Part shown: in pieces, positions 56,839 to 64,000 of the stretch | How positions within the stretch are numbered: position 1 is the first letter of the stretch | Layout: each line of letters opens with the position of its first letter | Origin: Roseateles depolymerans | GTDB taxonomy: Bacteria > Pseudomonadota > Gammaproteobacteria > Burkholderiales > Burkholderiaceae_C | NCBI RefSeq assembly: GCF_003387155.1 | Contig: NZ_QUMT01000001.1 | Location: forward strand, 1,181,858 to 1,245,857 | Length of the DNA: 64,000 nucleotides | Reading direction: 5' to 3' | The notes under the pieces: generated by a model | What the model saw: the letters and a program-made list of their open reading frames with translations, nothing else | Databases searched by the model: none | Told to the model about the DNA's origin: nothing | Position numbers and translations under genes: made by a program

Positions 56839-58098
56839 TTGTCCGACTCGGATCGCTCCGACGCACATGGCGGCCGCAAGGCCGCCATGTCGTTCATTCT
56901 GATCGCAGTGCTGATCGACATGGTGTCGATCGGCCTGATCATTCCGGTCCTGCCCATGCTGGTGGGCACCTTCACCGAGTCGGAACGCCAGCACACGCTG
57001 GCACAGCTGGCCGTGGCGTTTGCCTTCGGCCTGGCCAATTTCTTCGGGTCGCCCATCCTGGGCGGCCTGTCCGACCGCTTCGGCCGCCGCAAGGTGATGC
57101 TGGTGGGCTTCAGCGGCCTGGCGCTCAGCTTCTTCGTCACCGCCATGGCCCAGGCGCTGTGGATGCTGGTGGTGGTGCGCCTGTTCTCCGGGGCGATGCA
57201 GGCCAATGCCGCCGTCGCCAATGCCTATGTGGCCGACATCACGCCGCCCGCGGACCGGGCCAAGCGCTTTGGCATGCTGGGCGCGGCGTTTGGCATGGGC
57301 TTCATCCTCGGCCCGGTGGCCGGGGGGCTGCTCGGCAGCATCGACCTGCATCTTCCTTTCTTCGTGGCCGGCACCCTGGCACTGCTGAACTGGTGCTATG
57401 GCTTCTTCGTGCTGCCGGAGTCGCTCCCGCCCGAACACCGCCGCCCCTTCAACTGGCGGCAGGCCAATCCGCTGGCGTCGCTGTCGCGGGTGCGGGACCT
57501 GCGGGGCGTTGGGCCCCTCATCTACGTCATCGCCTGCTCCGGGCTGGCCCAGCTCATCATCCAGACCTGCTGGGTGCTCTACAACCAGCACAAATTCGGC
57601 TGGGGCCCGCGCGAGAACGGACTGTCGCTGTTCGCCGTGGGGCTCATGGCGGTCATCGTCCAGGGCGGCCTTCTGCAGCCGCTGATTCGCTGGTTGGGCA
57701 CCCGCCGCCTGGTGCTCATCGGCCTGAGCTCCGCCATCGTCACCAATCTGGTGTGGGGCATGGCCCAGGAAGGCTGGATGATGGTGGGCATCATCTTCTT
57801 CAACATCGCCGGTTTTGCGGCGCCGACGGCCTTGCAGAGCCTCGTCTCCAACGCTGCCGATGCGCGCAACCAGGGCGAGACCATGGGCGCCGTGGCGGCC
57901 ATCAACAGCCTGATGGCGGTGCTGTCTCCCATCTGCGGCCTGGGCCTGATGGCGCTGGTGGCCGAACTGCCCAAGACCGATTGGCGGCTGGGCGCTCCCT
58001 TCTATTTCTGCGCGGCGCTGCAACTGCTGTCGCTGTATTTTTCCTGGCGGCACTTCCATGAAGTGCCCGTCGAAGCGGCCGCTCCGGCCAAGGCCTGA
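56839..58098 (+). CDS. MFS transporter, TetA/TCR-like
   Basis: This 419-residue transporter has about twelve hydrophobic segments and the MFS motif A LGGLSDRFGRRKVMLVG between helices 2 and 3. AAFGMGFILGPVAGGLLGS in helix 5 is typical of drug/proton antiporters of the tetracycline/chloramphenicol type. The substrate is unknown. It appears to start at TTG 56839, 3 bp after the guaB stop with GGAGTGAGG before it. An ATG at 56887, directly before the first membrane helix, is the alternative. Its place between guaB and guaA raises the possibility of purine or nucleoside-analogue export. Confidence 0.88.
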   Translation: MSDSDRSDAHGGRKAAMSFILIAVLIDMVSIGLIIPVLPMLVGTFTESERQHTLAQLAVAFAFGLANFFGSPILGGLSDRFGRRKVMLVGFSGLALSFFVTAMAQALWMLVVVRLFSGAMQANAAVANAYVADITPPADRAKRFGMLGAAFGMGFILGPVAGGLLGSIDLHLPFFVAGTLALLNWCYGFFVLPESLPPEHRRPFNWRQANPLASLSRVRDLRGVGPLIYVIACSGLAQLIIQTCWVLYNQHKFGWGPRENGLSLFAVGLMAVIVQGGLLQPLIRWLGTRRLVLIGLSSAIVTNLVWGMAQEGWMMVGIIFFNIAGFAAPTALQSLVSNAADARNQGETMGAVAAINSLMAVLSPICGLGLMALVAELPKTDWRLGAPFYFCAALQLLSLYFSWRHFHEVPVEAAAPAKA

Positions 58099-58146
58099 CC
58101 CGTTGGCCGCCGCTCCCCTCGATTTCTTCGCTCTTCATCGCTGACC

Positions 58147-59751
58147 ATGCACGACAAAGTCCTCATCCTCGACTTCGGCTCCCAGGTGACCCAGCTGATC
58201 GCACGTCGTGTGCGGGAAGCGCATGTCTACTGCGAGATTCATCCCAACGATGTCAGCGACGATTTCATCCGCGGCTACGCGCCCAAGGCCATCATCCTGT
58301 CGGGCAGCCATGCCTCGACCTATGAGGACCACGAACTGCGCGCCCCGCAGGCGGTGTGGGACCTGGGTGTGCCGGTGCTGGGCATCTGCTACGGGATGCA
58401 GACCATGGCGGTGCAACTGGGCGGCAAGGTGGAGTGGAGCGACCACCGCGAGTTCGGTTACGCCGAAGTCCGCGCGCATGGCCACACGAAGCTGCTGTCG
58501 GGCCTGCAAGACTTCGCCACGCCGGAAGGCCACGGCATGCTCAAGGTCTGGATGAGCCACGGGGACAAGGTCACCGCGCTGCCGGACGGCTTCAAGCTGA
58601 TGGCGTCCACGCCGAGCTGCCCCATCGCCGGCATGGCGAACGAAGAAAAGCATTACTACGCCGTCCAGTTCCACCCAGAAGTGACGCACACCCAGCAGGG
58701 CGCGGCCATGCTCAACCGCTTCGTGCGGGAGATCGCCGGTTGCAAGGGTGACTGGATCATGGGCAACTACATCGAGGAAGCTGTCCAGAAGATCCGCGAG
58801 CAGGTGGGCGATGAGGAAGTCATCCTGGGGCTGTCTGGCGGGGTGGACTCGTCCGTGGCGGCGGCGTTGATCCACCGCGCCATTGGTGAACAATTGACCT
58901 GCGTGTTTGTGGACCACGGCCTGCTGCGTCTGAATGAAGGCGACATGGTGATGGACATGTTCGCGGGCAAGCTGCACGCGAAGGTGATCCGTGTGGATGC
59001 CAGCGAACTGTTCCTGGGCCAACTGGCAGGCGTCACCGATCCGGAGCGCAAGCGCAAGATCATCGGCGGCCTGTTCGTGGACGTGTTCAAGGCCGAGGCG
59101 GAAAAGCTCAAGGCCAGCGGCGGCGGCCACAAGGGCGCGACCTTCCTGGCGCAGGGCACCATCTACCCGGACGTGGTGGAAAGCGGCGGCACCAAGACCA
59201 AGAAGGCCACTACCATCAAGAGCCACCACAACGTGGGCGGGCTGCCGGAGCAACTGGGTCTGAAGTTGCTGGAGCCGCTGCGCGAGCTGTTCAAGGACGA
59301 GGTGCGCGAACTGGGCGTGGCCCTGGGCCTGCCGCCCGAGATGGTCTACCGCCATCCGTTCCCGGGCCCCGGCCTGGGGGTGCGCATTCTGGGTGAGGTG
59401 AAGAAGGAATATGCGGACCTGCTGCGCCGCGCCGACGCCATCTTCATCGAAGAACTGCGCAACACCCGCGACGAGGCGACCGGCAAGAGCTGGTACGACC
59501 TGACCAGCCAGGCCTTCACCGTGTTCCTGCCGGTGAAGAGCGTGGGGGTGATGGGGGACGGCCGCACCTATGACTATGTGGTGGCGCTGCGTGCGGTGCA
59601 GACCAGCGACTTCATGACCGCGGATTGGGCGGAACTGCCCTATAGCCTGCTCAAGCGGTGCTCGGGGCGGATCATCAATGAGGTGCGAGGCATCAATCGG
59701 GTGACGTACGACGTGTCGAGCAAGCCGCCGGCGACGATTGAGTGGGAATGA
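58147..59751 (+). CDS. guaA: GMP synthase (glutamine-hydrolysing)
   Basis: The 534-residue enzyme aminates XMP to GMP. The class I glutamine amidotransferase domain (about 1-200) has the nucleophilic Cys in [15 protein letters not shown] near 81, with His and Glu in QFHPEVTHT. The ATP pyrophosphatase domain has the PP-loop [19 protein letters not shown] near 225. The C-terminal dimerisation domain ends with [16 protein letters not shown]. Start and length are standard. A clear intrinsic terminator follows. Confidence 0.97.
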   Translation: MHDKVLILDFGSQVTQLIARRVREAHVYCEIHPNDVSDDFIRGYAPKAIILSGSHASTYEDHELRAPQAVWDLGVPVLGICYGMQTMAVQLGGKVEWSDHREFGYAEVRAHGHTKLLSGLQDFATPEGHGMLKVWMSHGDKVTALPDGFKLMASTPSCPIAGMANEEKHYYAVQFHPEVTHTQQGAAMLNRFVREIAGCKGDWIMGNYIEEAVQKIREQVGDEEVILGLSGGVDSSVAAALIHRAIGEQLTCVFVDHGLLRLNEGDMVMDMFAGKLHAKVIRVDASELFLGQLAGVTDPERKRKIIGGLFVDVFKAEAEKLKASGGGHKGATFLAQGTIYPDVVESGGTKTKKATTIKSHHNVGGLPEQLGLKLLEPLRELFKDEVRELGVALGLPPEMVYRHPFPGPGLGVRILGEVKKEYADLLRRADAIFIEELRNTRDEATGKSWYDLTSQAFTVFLPVKSVGVMGDGRTYDYVVALRAVQTSDFMTADWAELPYSLLKRCSGRIINEVRGINRVTYDVSSKPPATIEWE

Positions 59752-59797
59752 TCATGCGTCTGGCATGAGCTGGCGACTGCTGGCAGAGAACGAACGT

Positions 59798-59823
59798 AAG
59801 CCCGCGTCACTGCGGGCTTTTTT
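59798..59823 (+). terminator. intrinsic terminator after guaA
   Basis: AAGCCCGC pairs with GCGGGCTT around a short loop and is followed by a run of T. It begins 46 bp after the guaA stop. It marks the border between the housekeeping block and the lower-GC accessory patch. Confidence 0.9.
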
Positions 59824-59946
59824 CTTTGGTTCTCAGATCAACATGTGTTCGGTGGCCCCTTGCGGTGCGGTCAGTTCGTTCAACTGACAGAGGGCGGACT
59901 TTAGTCAGCGACGGGCTCAACGTGTCATAGGCAGCACTCGGTCCAG

Positions 59947-60147
59947 TTGCTCCTGCGTCAGGGTCTAGGCCTTGACGAGTTGGAGGTCGTGGTCGTACTC
60001 ACAAAGTCGGATATCTCGACCTCTATTGCTGCTAGTTGCGAAGCGTTTGTCGAAGAGCGAATGGCTCAGGAGTTGGCGACAGGCGTGCGCCCTGCAATTG
60101 ATGCTATTCGAAGATATTGGGATGTACCAGGACGACACATCAAATAA
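59947..60147 (+). CDS. possible small orphan ORF (toxin-tip-like debris)
   Basis: A 66-codon frame opens at TTG 59947 and ends at TAA 60145-60147. Its second half (EAFVEERMAQELATGVRPAI, then YWDVPGRHIK) has normal protein-like composition, while the start is doubtful. Its stop overlaps the ribosome-binding region of the next gene, as in coupled pairs. I do not recognise it. Given the Rhs remnants just downstream it may be the 3' end of a lost gene. Confidence 0.3.
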   Translation: MLLRQGLGLDELEVVVVLTKSDISTSIAASCEAFVEERMAQELATGVRPAIDAIRRYWDVPGRHIK

Positions 60148-60158
60148 GGTTGTAAATT

Positions 60159-60665
60159 ATGCGAAGCCTTTTAGTGGCTATAATTCTCATTTTCCAGAGC
60201 GGAGTCGCCGCTGCAATAGCTGACTGCAAAACTCCGCAAGGGATTGAATCAGGTGTCATCCTGACATTTAAAGGGGAAACAAGGCAGGGAAAGTCTAGTT
60301 CTGCACGCTACAGGCTGGAGAATCAAAGCGCGTCGCCAATAACAGTGTGGGTATTGGAGCTTGACGGCATAATTTATTTTTCTGGCGCCTCGGTTGGACA
60401 TCAATATCCTGACATCAATGGTGCTTGGGTGCCTCACATTCATTCGGCTGGAAGTGAATTTGACGCAAGGCGTTATGCCATAAAATCATATGAGACTTTG
60501 GAGGTTAATTGTGTATTGCCGGCAGAAAGCGCTTTACGGTTTGCTGGCGGAATGGCTCGCCTGGTCGTTAAATTTGAAGAGAATGAATTGTGTGTGTATT
60601 CAACAACGCTGAAAGCAAAATTCTCCAAGTCCAAATTTGAAGGAATTGAGCGACCAGGAAGATAA
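60159..60665 (+). CDS. hypothetical secreted protein in low-GC patch
   Basis: The 168-residue protein has a signal peptide (LLVAIILIFQSGVAAAIA, about 4-21) and a soluble remainder that looks beta-rich (SARYRLENQSASPITVWVLE). There are Cys residues at CKTP, NCVLP and ELCVYS. Base composition is clearly lower in GC than in the surrounding genes, with A/T-ending codons, a sign of transfer. Such small exported proteins next to toxin genes can be periplasmic immunity proteins, but the family is unknown to me. The Rhs-core remnant starts directly after its stop in the same frame. Confidence 0.65.
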   Translation: MRSLLVAIILIFQSGVAAAIADCKTPQGIESGVILTFKGETRQGKSSSARYRLENQSASPITVWVLELDGIIYFSGASVGHQYPDINGAWVPHIHSAGSEFDARRYAIKSYETLEVNCVLPAESALRFAGGMARLVVKFEENELCVYSTTLKAKFSKSKFEGIERPGR

Positions 60666-61179
60666 AATCGAGTTCCTCGACTACGGCCGGCGTACACGTC
60701 GTATGTTCAAAGTGACCCGATTGGGCTTAATGGTGGCATCAATACCTATGCCTATGTCGAAAACAATCCCGTCGCCTCGATCGATGGGTGGGGACTTGTT
60801 AAAATTCCTGGTATTCCAGGTGTCGATGGGAGAAACGTCGGTACTTGCAAACCCCGGGCCAGACGCTACTGAATTTCGGCCTGAGCACGCTCCAGACCAC
60901 ATACATTTGGGCGCAAATGATGGGCCTCGAGTGCGTACGGAGGATTTCAAACCGCTAGCCAAGCATGACGCTAAAAAGCTATCGCGTAAGCAAATCAAGT
61001 TTTGCGAAGAGTTAGCCGAAGAGTCCAAGGGTAAGATTCGAAAAGCACAAAAGTCCGTTTTCAAGCACGGTCGAGTGATTCTACAGCGTCAGGGCTTGGG
61101 TACTCTTTCAATTGCAGCGGCGTGTAGAGCTGATCCTGTGTGGTGTGCAGATCAAATAGAAGCATGGGTGTTGCCATGA
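60666..61179 (+). pseudogene. truncated and frameshifted Rhs core end plus C-terminal toxin tip
   Basis: In the frame ending at 60872 the DNA encodes the hallmark end of an Rhs repeat core, SYVQSDPIGLNGGINTYAYV at about 60699-60758, then ENNPVASIDGWGL. That frame stops soon after. The following tip (NPGPDATEFRPEHAPDHIHL, then a Lys/Arg-rich helical part and CRADPVWCADQIEAWVLP) continues in the next frame from about 60826 to 61179. The shift lies near a GATGGGAGAAACG sequence and would be explained by a 1-bp gain or 2-bp loss. The large 5' part of any rhs gene is absent. This looks like an orphan Rhs C-terminal module left by recombination. The toxin activity is not identified. Confidence 0.8.
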
Positions 61180-61499
61180 GCAAACTGCAGTTCATCGAAT
61201 TGATGCAATTTCCCCCTGGGTGGATTTTGCTAGATATGTACCCCGATGAGTTATTTGAGTGGCAAGCCTCACGCTACAAGCCGGGGCATGAGAACGGGGC
61301 CGAGCACGATCGCAATGGAGCGTTTCACTGGTGGTTCCGCCGAAATCCTTCGAAAGATGAACTCAAAAAACTGGTTCAGCTTGCTGCGGCAGATCCTGAC
61401 CCATTGCTTGGGGCCGACCTGCGTCGTTACATCCGAGAGGCAAAGGCATTCGATGAAGAGATAGCCAGACTAGAGTTCGATTTATTCTCTGGCCGGTGA
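61176..61499 (+). CDS. probable immunity protein for the Rhs toxin tip
   Basis: The 107-residue protein (MSKLQFIELMQFPPGWILLD...) is soluble and rich in charged and aromatic residues (FEWQASRYKPGHENGAEHDR, then FHWWFRRNPSKDELKKL). Its ATG overlaps the TGA of the toxin-tip frame (ATGA), the arrangement usual for Rhs toxin/immunity pairs. I do not recognise the family. The immunity role is inferred from the overlap, size and Rhs context. The gene is intact although the upstream toxin gene is broken. Confidence 0.7.
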   Translation: MSKLQFIELMQFPPGWILLDMYPDELFEWQASRYKPGHENGAEHDRNGAFHWWFRRNPSKDELKKLVQLAAADPDPLLGADLRRYIREAKAFDEEIARLEFDLFSGR

Positions 61500-61707
61500 C
61501 ATCGTTGTTTCAGAAGGCCGATCTAACGGGGGCTGTCTGAATTTCTGTGTTCGTGGCTCCATCTGGGCCCACTGAGTCAGGCCAGCCCACACCGGATATT
61601 ACGTCGCAGGTCTTATGAACCGCTCGCCATAGGCAATGGCGATCTTTAATCGTTGAAGCTGGAAGGGTTGTGCGCTTTCCACGGCGCCGACTCGCCCGCA
61701 GGCAACC
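61500..61707. other. 208-bp gap in the accessory patch, nothing recognised
   Basis: No gene, repeat or clear terminator is visible between the immunity gene and the convergent DUF4279 gene. Confidence 0.4.
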
Positions 61708-62136
61708 TCAAAATGTCGAACGGGTCGCTGGCGGTCGGGCGCCCGCGTCTTCTGAAAAGTAGGAAGACAGATGTACCGGCGCGCCAAAGGCCGCTAGCAA
61801 CTCGAAAAGCTGCGCCGAGAACGTCATCGTGCGCCCGAATTCGGACTGGAAGCTCCCGCACCACCAGTAGACCGAGCACGTCTGGAAGTAAGGTTCCATG
61901 ATGGGCCGCAGGGGCGCGACTTCTTCAAGCAAGCGCTGCAAACCCTCCTCGATCGACGGACAGTCTCGTCTGATTTCTCGACCGCTGAACGCCCACATGG
62001 ACTTCGCCAGAACAGTCGGTCCTCGTCGATCGCCTTTGCGGCGCACGACGGAGGGCTGAAGGCCAAGATCAAGGGTCACCTGTTCAGGCGAAAGCGCCTC
62101 ACCTTCAATTCGCAGATCGACCGTGTACTGATTCAT
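61708..62136 (-). CDS. DUF4279-domain protein
   Basis: The 142-residue protein matches the DUF4279 pattern: NQYTVDLRIEGEALSPEQVT at the N-terminus, then LDLGLQPSVVRRKGDRR (the conserved xRKGD), a W in KSMWAFSGRE, and a C-terminal FELLAAFGAPVHLSSYF. The domain is small and of unknown function, and often turns up near polymorphic toxins, so an immunity role is possible. I start it at MNQYTV (62136); MTMNQ two codons upstream is an alternative. It is intact and lies beside Rhs debris. Confidence 0.75.
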   Translation of the reverse strand: MNQYTVDLRIEGEALSPEQVTLDLGLQPSVVRRKGDRRGPTVLAKSMWAFSGREIRRDCPSIEEGLQRLLEEVAPLRPIMEPYFQTCSVYWWCGSFQSEFGRTMTFSAQLFELLAAFGAPVHLSSYFSEDAGARPPATRSTF

Positions 62137-62697
62137 GGTCATACATTGTGTCGCCGCCGAATAGTGCGGAAACCCATCTTTGTGGACACGACCTGATCTG
62201 CTCCTCCTCAAGGTCTCTGAGCATTCACATCCTCGCCAGTTCGAGCGAAGCATCGCCGTCCGTCCACCTGAACGTGGCGTCTGAGACTTGCGTTTGGACT
62301 CTCGGAAGTCACCGGGGTGCCTGTGGGTGATGCTGCGAGCGACAGCACCTTTCTCACGAACCATGGGGCCGCTACGAACAATTGCCAATATCCCACGGCG
62401 ACGCCAGCGACGAATGCATGGGTAGTCCCGGCGTTGGCCCTGGCAGGGTTGGTTGCGCGCCTCTGCACGAGGGGATTGCGCAGCGGCAACTCCAGGCTAA
62501 AACGTCCGCTCAACGAGTCGTCGAGAAATGTCCATGATTCCGCGCCATCGAATCGACGGATCTGGACATGCTGAAGCAACTCCGGCGGGAACATACGCAG
62601 ATTGACTGCCATGCCAGGCGTCTGGCTGGGGCCGCAAGGGCTCCCAGCGTGTGGCGCACCCGCAGACCTTGCACCGCATGGTGCGCAGGGTCTTCTA
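62137..62697. other. 561-bp stretch without a convincing gene
   Basis: A minus-strand frame at 62208-62834 is open for 208 codons, with an internal ATG giving MAVNLRMFPPELLQHVQIRR. Its end (RRHVQVDGRRCFARTGEDVN) overlaps the promoter region of the DUF4279 gene and has unlikely codon use. I see no family match, repeat or RNA gene. Confidence 0.4.
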
Positions 62698-62935
62698 TCC
62701 CCAGATGTATTCCACGAACGCTCCTGGCTCAGCACTGATTTCGACGGACGTCCAATCGAATACACCCCATAGGGCGCCCAGCCGTCGGCAAATGGAGCAG
62801 TTGCACTCGGTCGATCGGGAGGGAAGATGTCCACCTCTGGTGGATCTGCCTCCCAGACACCATCTGTTCCGCGGTCTCGATGCTCCCGTGCTGCCCGATC
62901 GCATCGAAGATGAACAACAGTTCATACGCCTCCAA
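62695..62935 (-). pseudogene. small gene broken by a frameshift, downstream of the AraC-type regulator
   Basis: Read from TTG 62935, the first half gives a protein-like sequence (EAYELLFIFDAIGQHGSIET, AEQM, then SLPIDRVQLLHL). The last third is protein-like only in a neighbouring frame (LGALWGVFDWTSVEISAEPG, then FVEYIWG, stop at 62695). The crossover lies near 62770-62800. This pattern suggests one small protein of about 75 residues with a frameshift. The start overlaps the AraC-family stop. The family is not recognised. Confidence 0.5.
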
Positions 62936-63818
62936 TGCCCCAGAGGCGATAGGTCCAGAACGATGGATCGGCCTTCACGCGTTTGAAAAGCGCCGCTGGC
63001 GTGAAGCCTGTGATCCTGCGCGCATGGCGAATCATGTGGGACTGGTCGGCGTAGCCGGCTGACGCGGCGACATCAGGCCAATCGATGTCCTCTTGGCCAG
63101 TGTCCTGAGCCAATGCTTCGAAGAAGGCGCGTTCGGCGCGTCCCATCGCGAAGAGCTCTCGGTGGGGAAGCCCCAGCCACTGCTTGAAGCGGCGCTCAAA
63201 CTGGCGGGCGCTGCGCCCCTTGCCGCTCAAAGCCGCACGGCGGGCCAGATCCTCGCACCAGTCGTGGATGCGTTCGATCCGAGTCACTGACTGGGTTTGC
63301 TCTGCGCGCCACAGGGGACGGATGAACTGCTCGATTAGCATCATGCGAGTGGGGTCGTCCGACGCCAGCAGTACCTGCTGCAGGAAGTCATGCCACGACG
63401 GCGGCAGCACTTCATGCGCGTCCACCCACTGGTCCATCCACTGGCTGGCGTCCAGGCCAGTCAGGCGTCGCAATGCCTCAGGCCTGAAGTTCAGCATCAA
63501 GCCGTGAGACGGTGGTGCGCACCAAGTGGTCACAGGGCGACGTTGGGGCCCGTTGAAAGTGATGCGAGGAAGCGCGCGTCTGCGATGTGCTGAAGCCCGC
63601 TCTCCGCCGACATCGCACCACTCGCCCCGCCCTTGCATCCACCACGACAGCGTGCAGTAGGGCGATGCCGGGTAGTGGTTGTAGAAGTCGGCGTCAGCCC
63701 TGAGTTGCTCCGCATCGCAGCGCCTGGACATGGCCGCCACCACGCAGCCCGAAAGTTCATAGTGGGGCAGCCACAACTGGCCATCGCTGAGAGGAAGAGT
63801 GGAGGGGCTGAGCTGCAT
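62922..63818 (-). CDS. AraC-family transcriptional regulator
   Basis: The 298-residue regulator has an N-terminal ligand-type domain (LWLPHYELSGCVVAAMSRRC, then FYNHYPASPYCTLSWWMQG). A C-terminal AraC DNA-binding domain (about 190-290) has the first helix-turn-helix in SGKGRSARQFERRFKQWLGL and the second in WPDVAASAGYADQSHMIRHA, followed by RRITGFTPAALFKRV. No target operon is obvious. A gene starting 90 bp away in the opposite direction at 63908 may be its target. Confidence 0.88.
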   Translation of the reverse strand: MQLSPSTLPLSDGQLWLPHYELSGCVVAAMSRRCDAEQLRADADFYNHYPASPYCTLSWWMQGRGEWCDVGGERASAHRRRALPRITFNGPQRRPVTTWCAPPSHGLMLNFRPEALRRLTGLDASQWMDQWVDAHEVLPPSWHDFLQQVLLASDDPTRMMLIEQFIRPLWRAEQTQSVTRIERIHDWCEDLARRAALSGKGRSARQFERRFKQWLGLPHRELFAMGRAERAFFEALAQDTGQEDIDWPDVAASAGYADQSHMIRHARRITGFTPAALFKRVKADPSFWTYRLWGIGGV

Positions 63819-63907
63819 ATCGGGAGATGGTAGGCGGATCCGGGGCCACGTCGGTCATGTCGGTTTCGTTCTATCCCGGTCCGGCTCAGGCGGGCAGCAT
63901 TCCGGTC

Positions 63908-64000
63908 ATGACTTCTTCGTTACTGATCCCCATTTGTGAAGACGTTTGGCAGGTGCGGCAGGCGCTTGTGGTCAATGGGGTGCCGGCGCACACCCGGATG
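63908..64000 (+). CDS. start of an unidentified protein, DUF4336-like (3' truncated)
   Basis: Only 31 codons are present before the window ends: SLLIPICEDVWQVRQALVVN, then GVPAHTRM. The opening pattern of an E-D/G-V/I-W strand followed by a T-R-M segment resembles the beginning of DUF4336 (metallo-beta-lactamase-related) proteins. The evidence is thin. It is divergent from the AraC-type regulator, which may control it. Confidence 0.4.
   Translation, partial: MTSSLLIPICEDVWQVRQALVVNGVPAHTRM

Noticed and set aside
62208..62834. Minus-strand gene of 208 codons
   Set aside because: It overlaps the broken small gene and the DUF4279 promoter, shows mixed composition, and has no recognisable motif.

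Overview
The window looks like chromosomal DNA from a high-GC betaproteobacterium of the order Burkholderiales, most likely the Roseateles/Mitsuaria/Rubrivivax/Leptothrix group. The basis is the polyhydroxybutyrate genes (phaR, hbdH), the smpB-ratA-rnfH-DUF4124-guaB-guaA neighbourhood, the ispD/ispF and ompR/envZ arrangement and the uniformly GC-rich codon use. The placement is inference, because no database search was possible.

Layout. 1-7.3 kb: housekeeping genes (flavodoxin-like end, TPP enzyme, S4 RNA-binding protein, rraA, serB, mfd). 7.5-14.6 kb: a two-partner secretion pair, a TpsB transporter and a 1733-residue TpsA adhesin with twelve YDG-type repeats and a C-terminal cysteine pair. 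14.7-18.9 kb: an RlmN-like radical SAM enzyme and the isoprenoid genes ispD and ispF, with repeat arrays before, inside and after ispD. 19-29.4 kb: ompR/envZ, a SIMPL protein, hbdH, an alpha/beta hydrolase, a RelA-type (p)ppGpp synthetase, tRNA-Val(GAC), a GGDEF protein and a histidine kinase. 29.5-34 kb: a stress/microaerobic-type cluster (DUF2892 protein, alcohol dehydrogenase, three universal stress proteins, flavin reductase, cyanase). Three of its promoter regions share a TTG-N8-CAA-like box at nearly constant distance. 34-37 kb: a core-2/I-branching-type glycosyltransferase, a LacI-family regulator and phaR.

37.2-44.6 kb is a cell-wall-attack locus: an NPP1/NLP necrosis-inducing-type protein, a GH9 cellulase and a GH48 cellulase with carbohydrate-binding modules. 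A perfect LacI-type palindrome lies upstream of the GH9 gene. 44.6-48 kb holds small accessory genes. rimO follows. At 49.6-52 kb a tandem pair of paralogues appears to carry a circularly permuted OTU-type cysteine-peptidase core: one copy keeps Cys and the other has Ser at that position. This pair is my main candidate for an undescribed system, and it fits an organism that deals with eukaryotic hosts or plant material.

52-59.8 kb returns to housekeeping genes (cystathionine-lyase-like enzyme, smpB, ratA, rnfH, guaB, an MFS transporter, guaA). 59.8-62.9 kb is a lower-GC patch of debris. It contains the end of an Rhs core, a frameshifted toxin tip with an overlapping immunity gene, a DUF4279 gene and a frameshifted small gene. 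The window closes with an AraC-family regulator and the start of another gene.

A theme across the window is degenerate short tandem repeats (periods 5, 6, 9, 10, 11, 14 and 15 bp) next to gene ends and once inside an essential gene.
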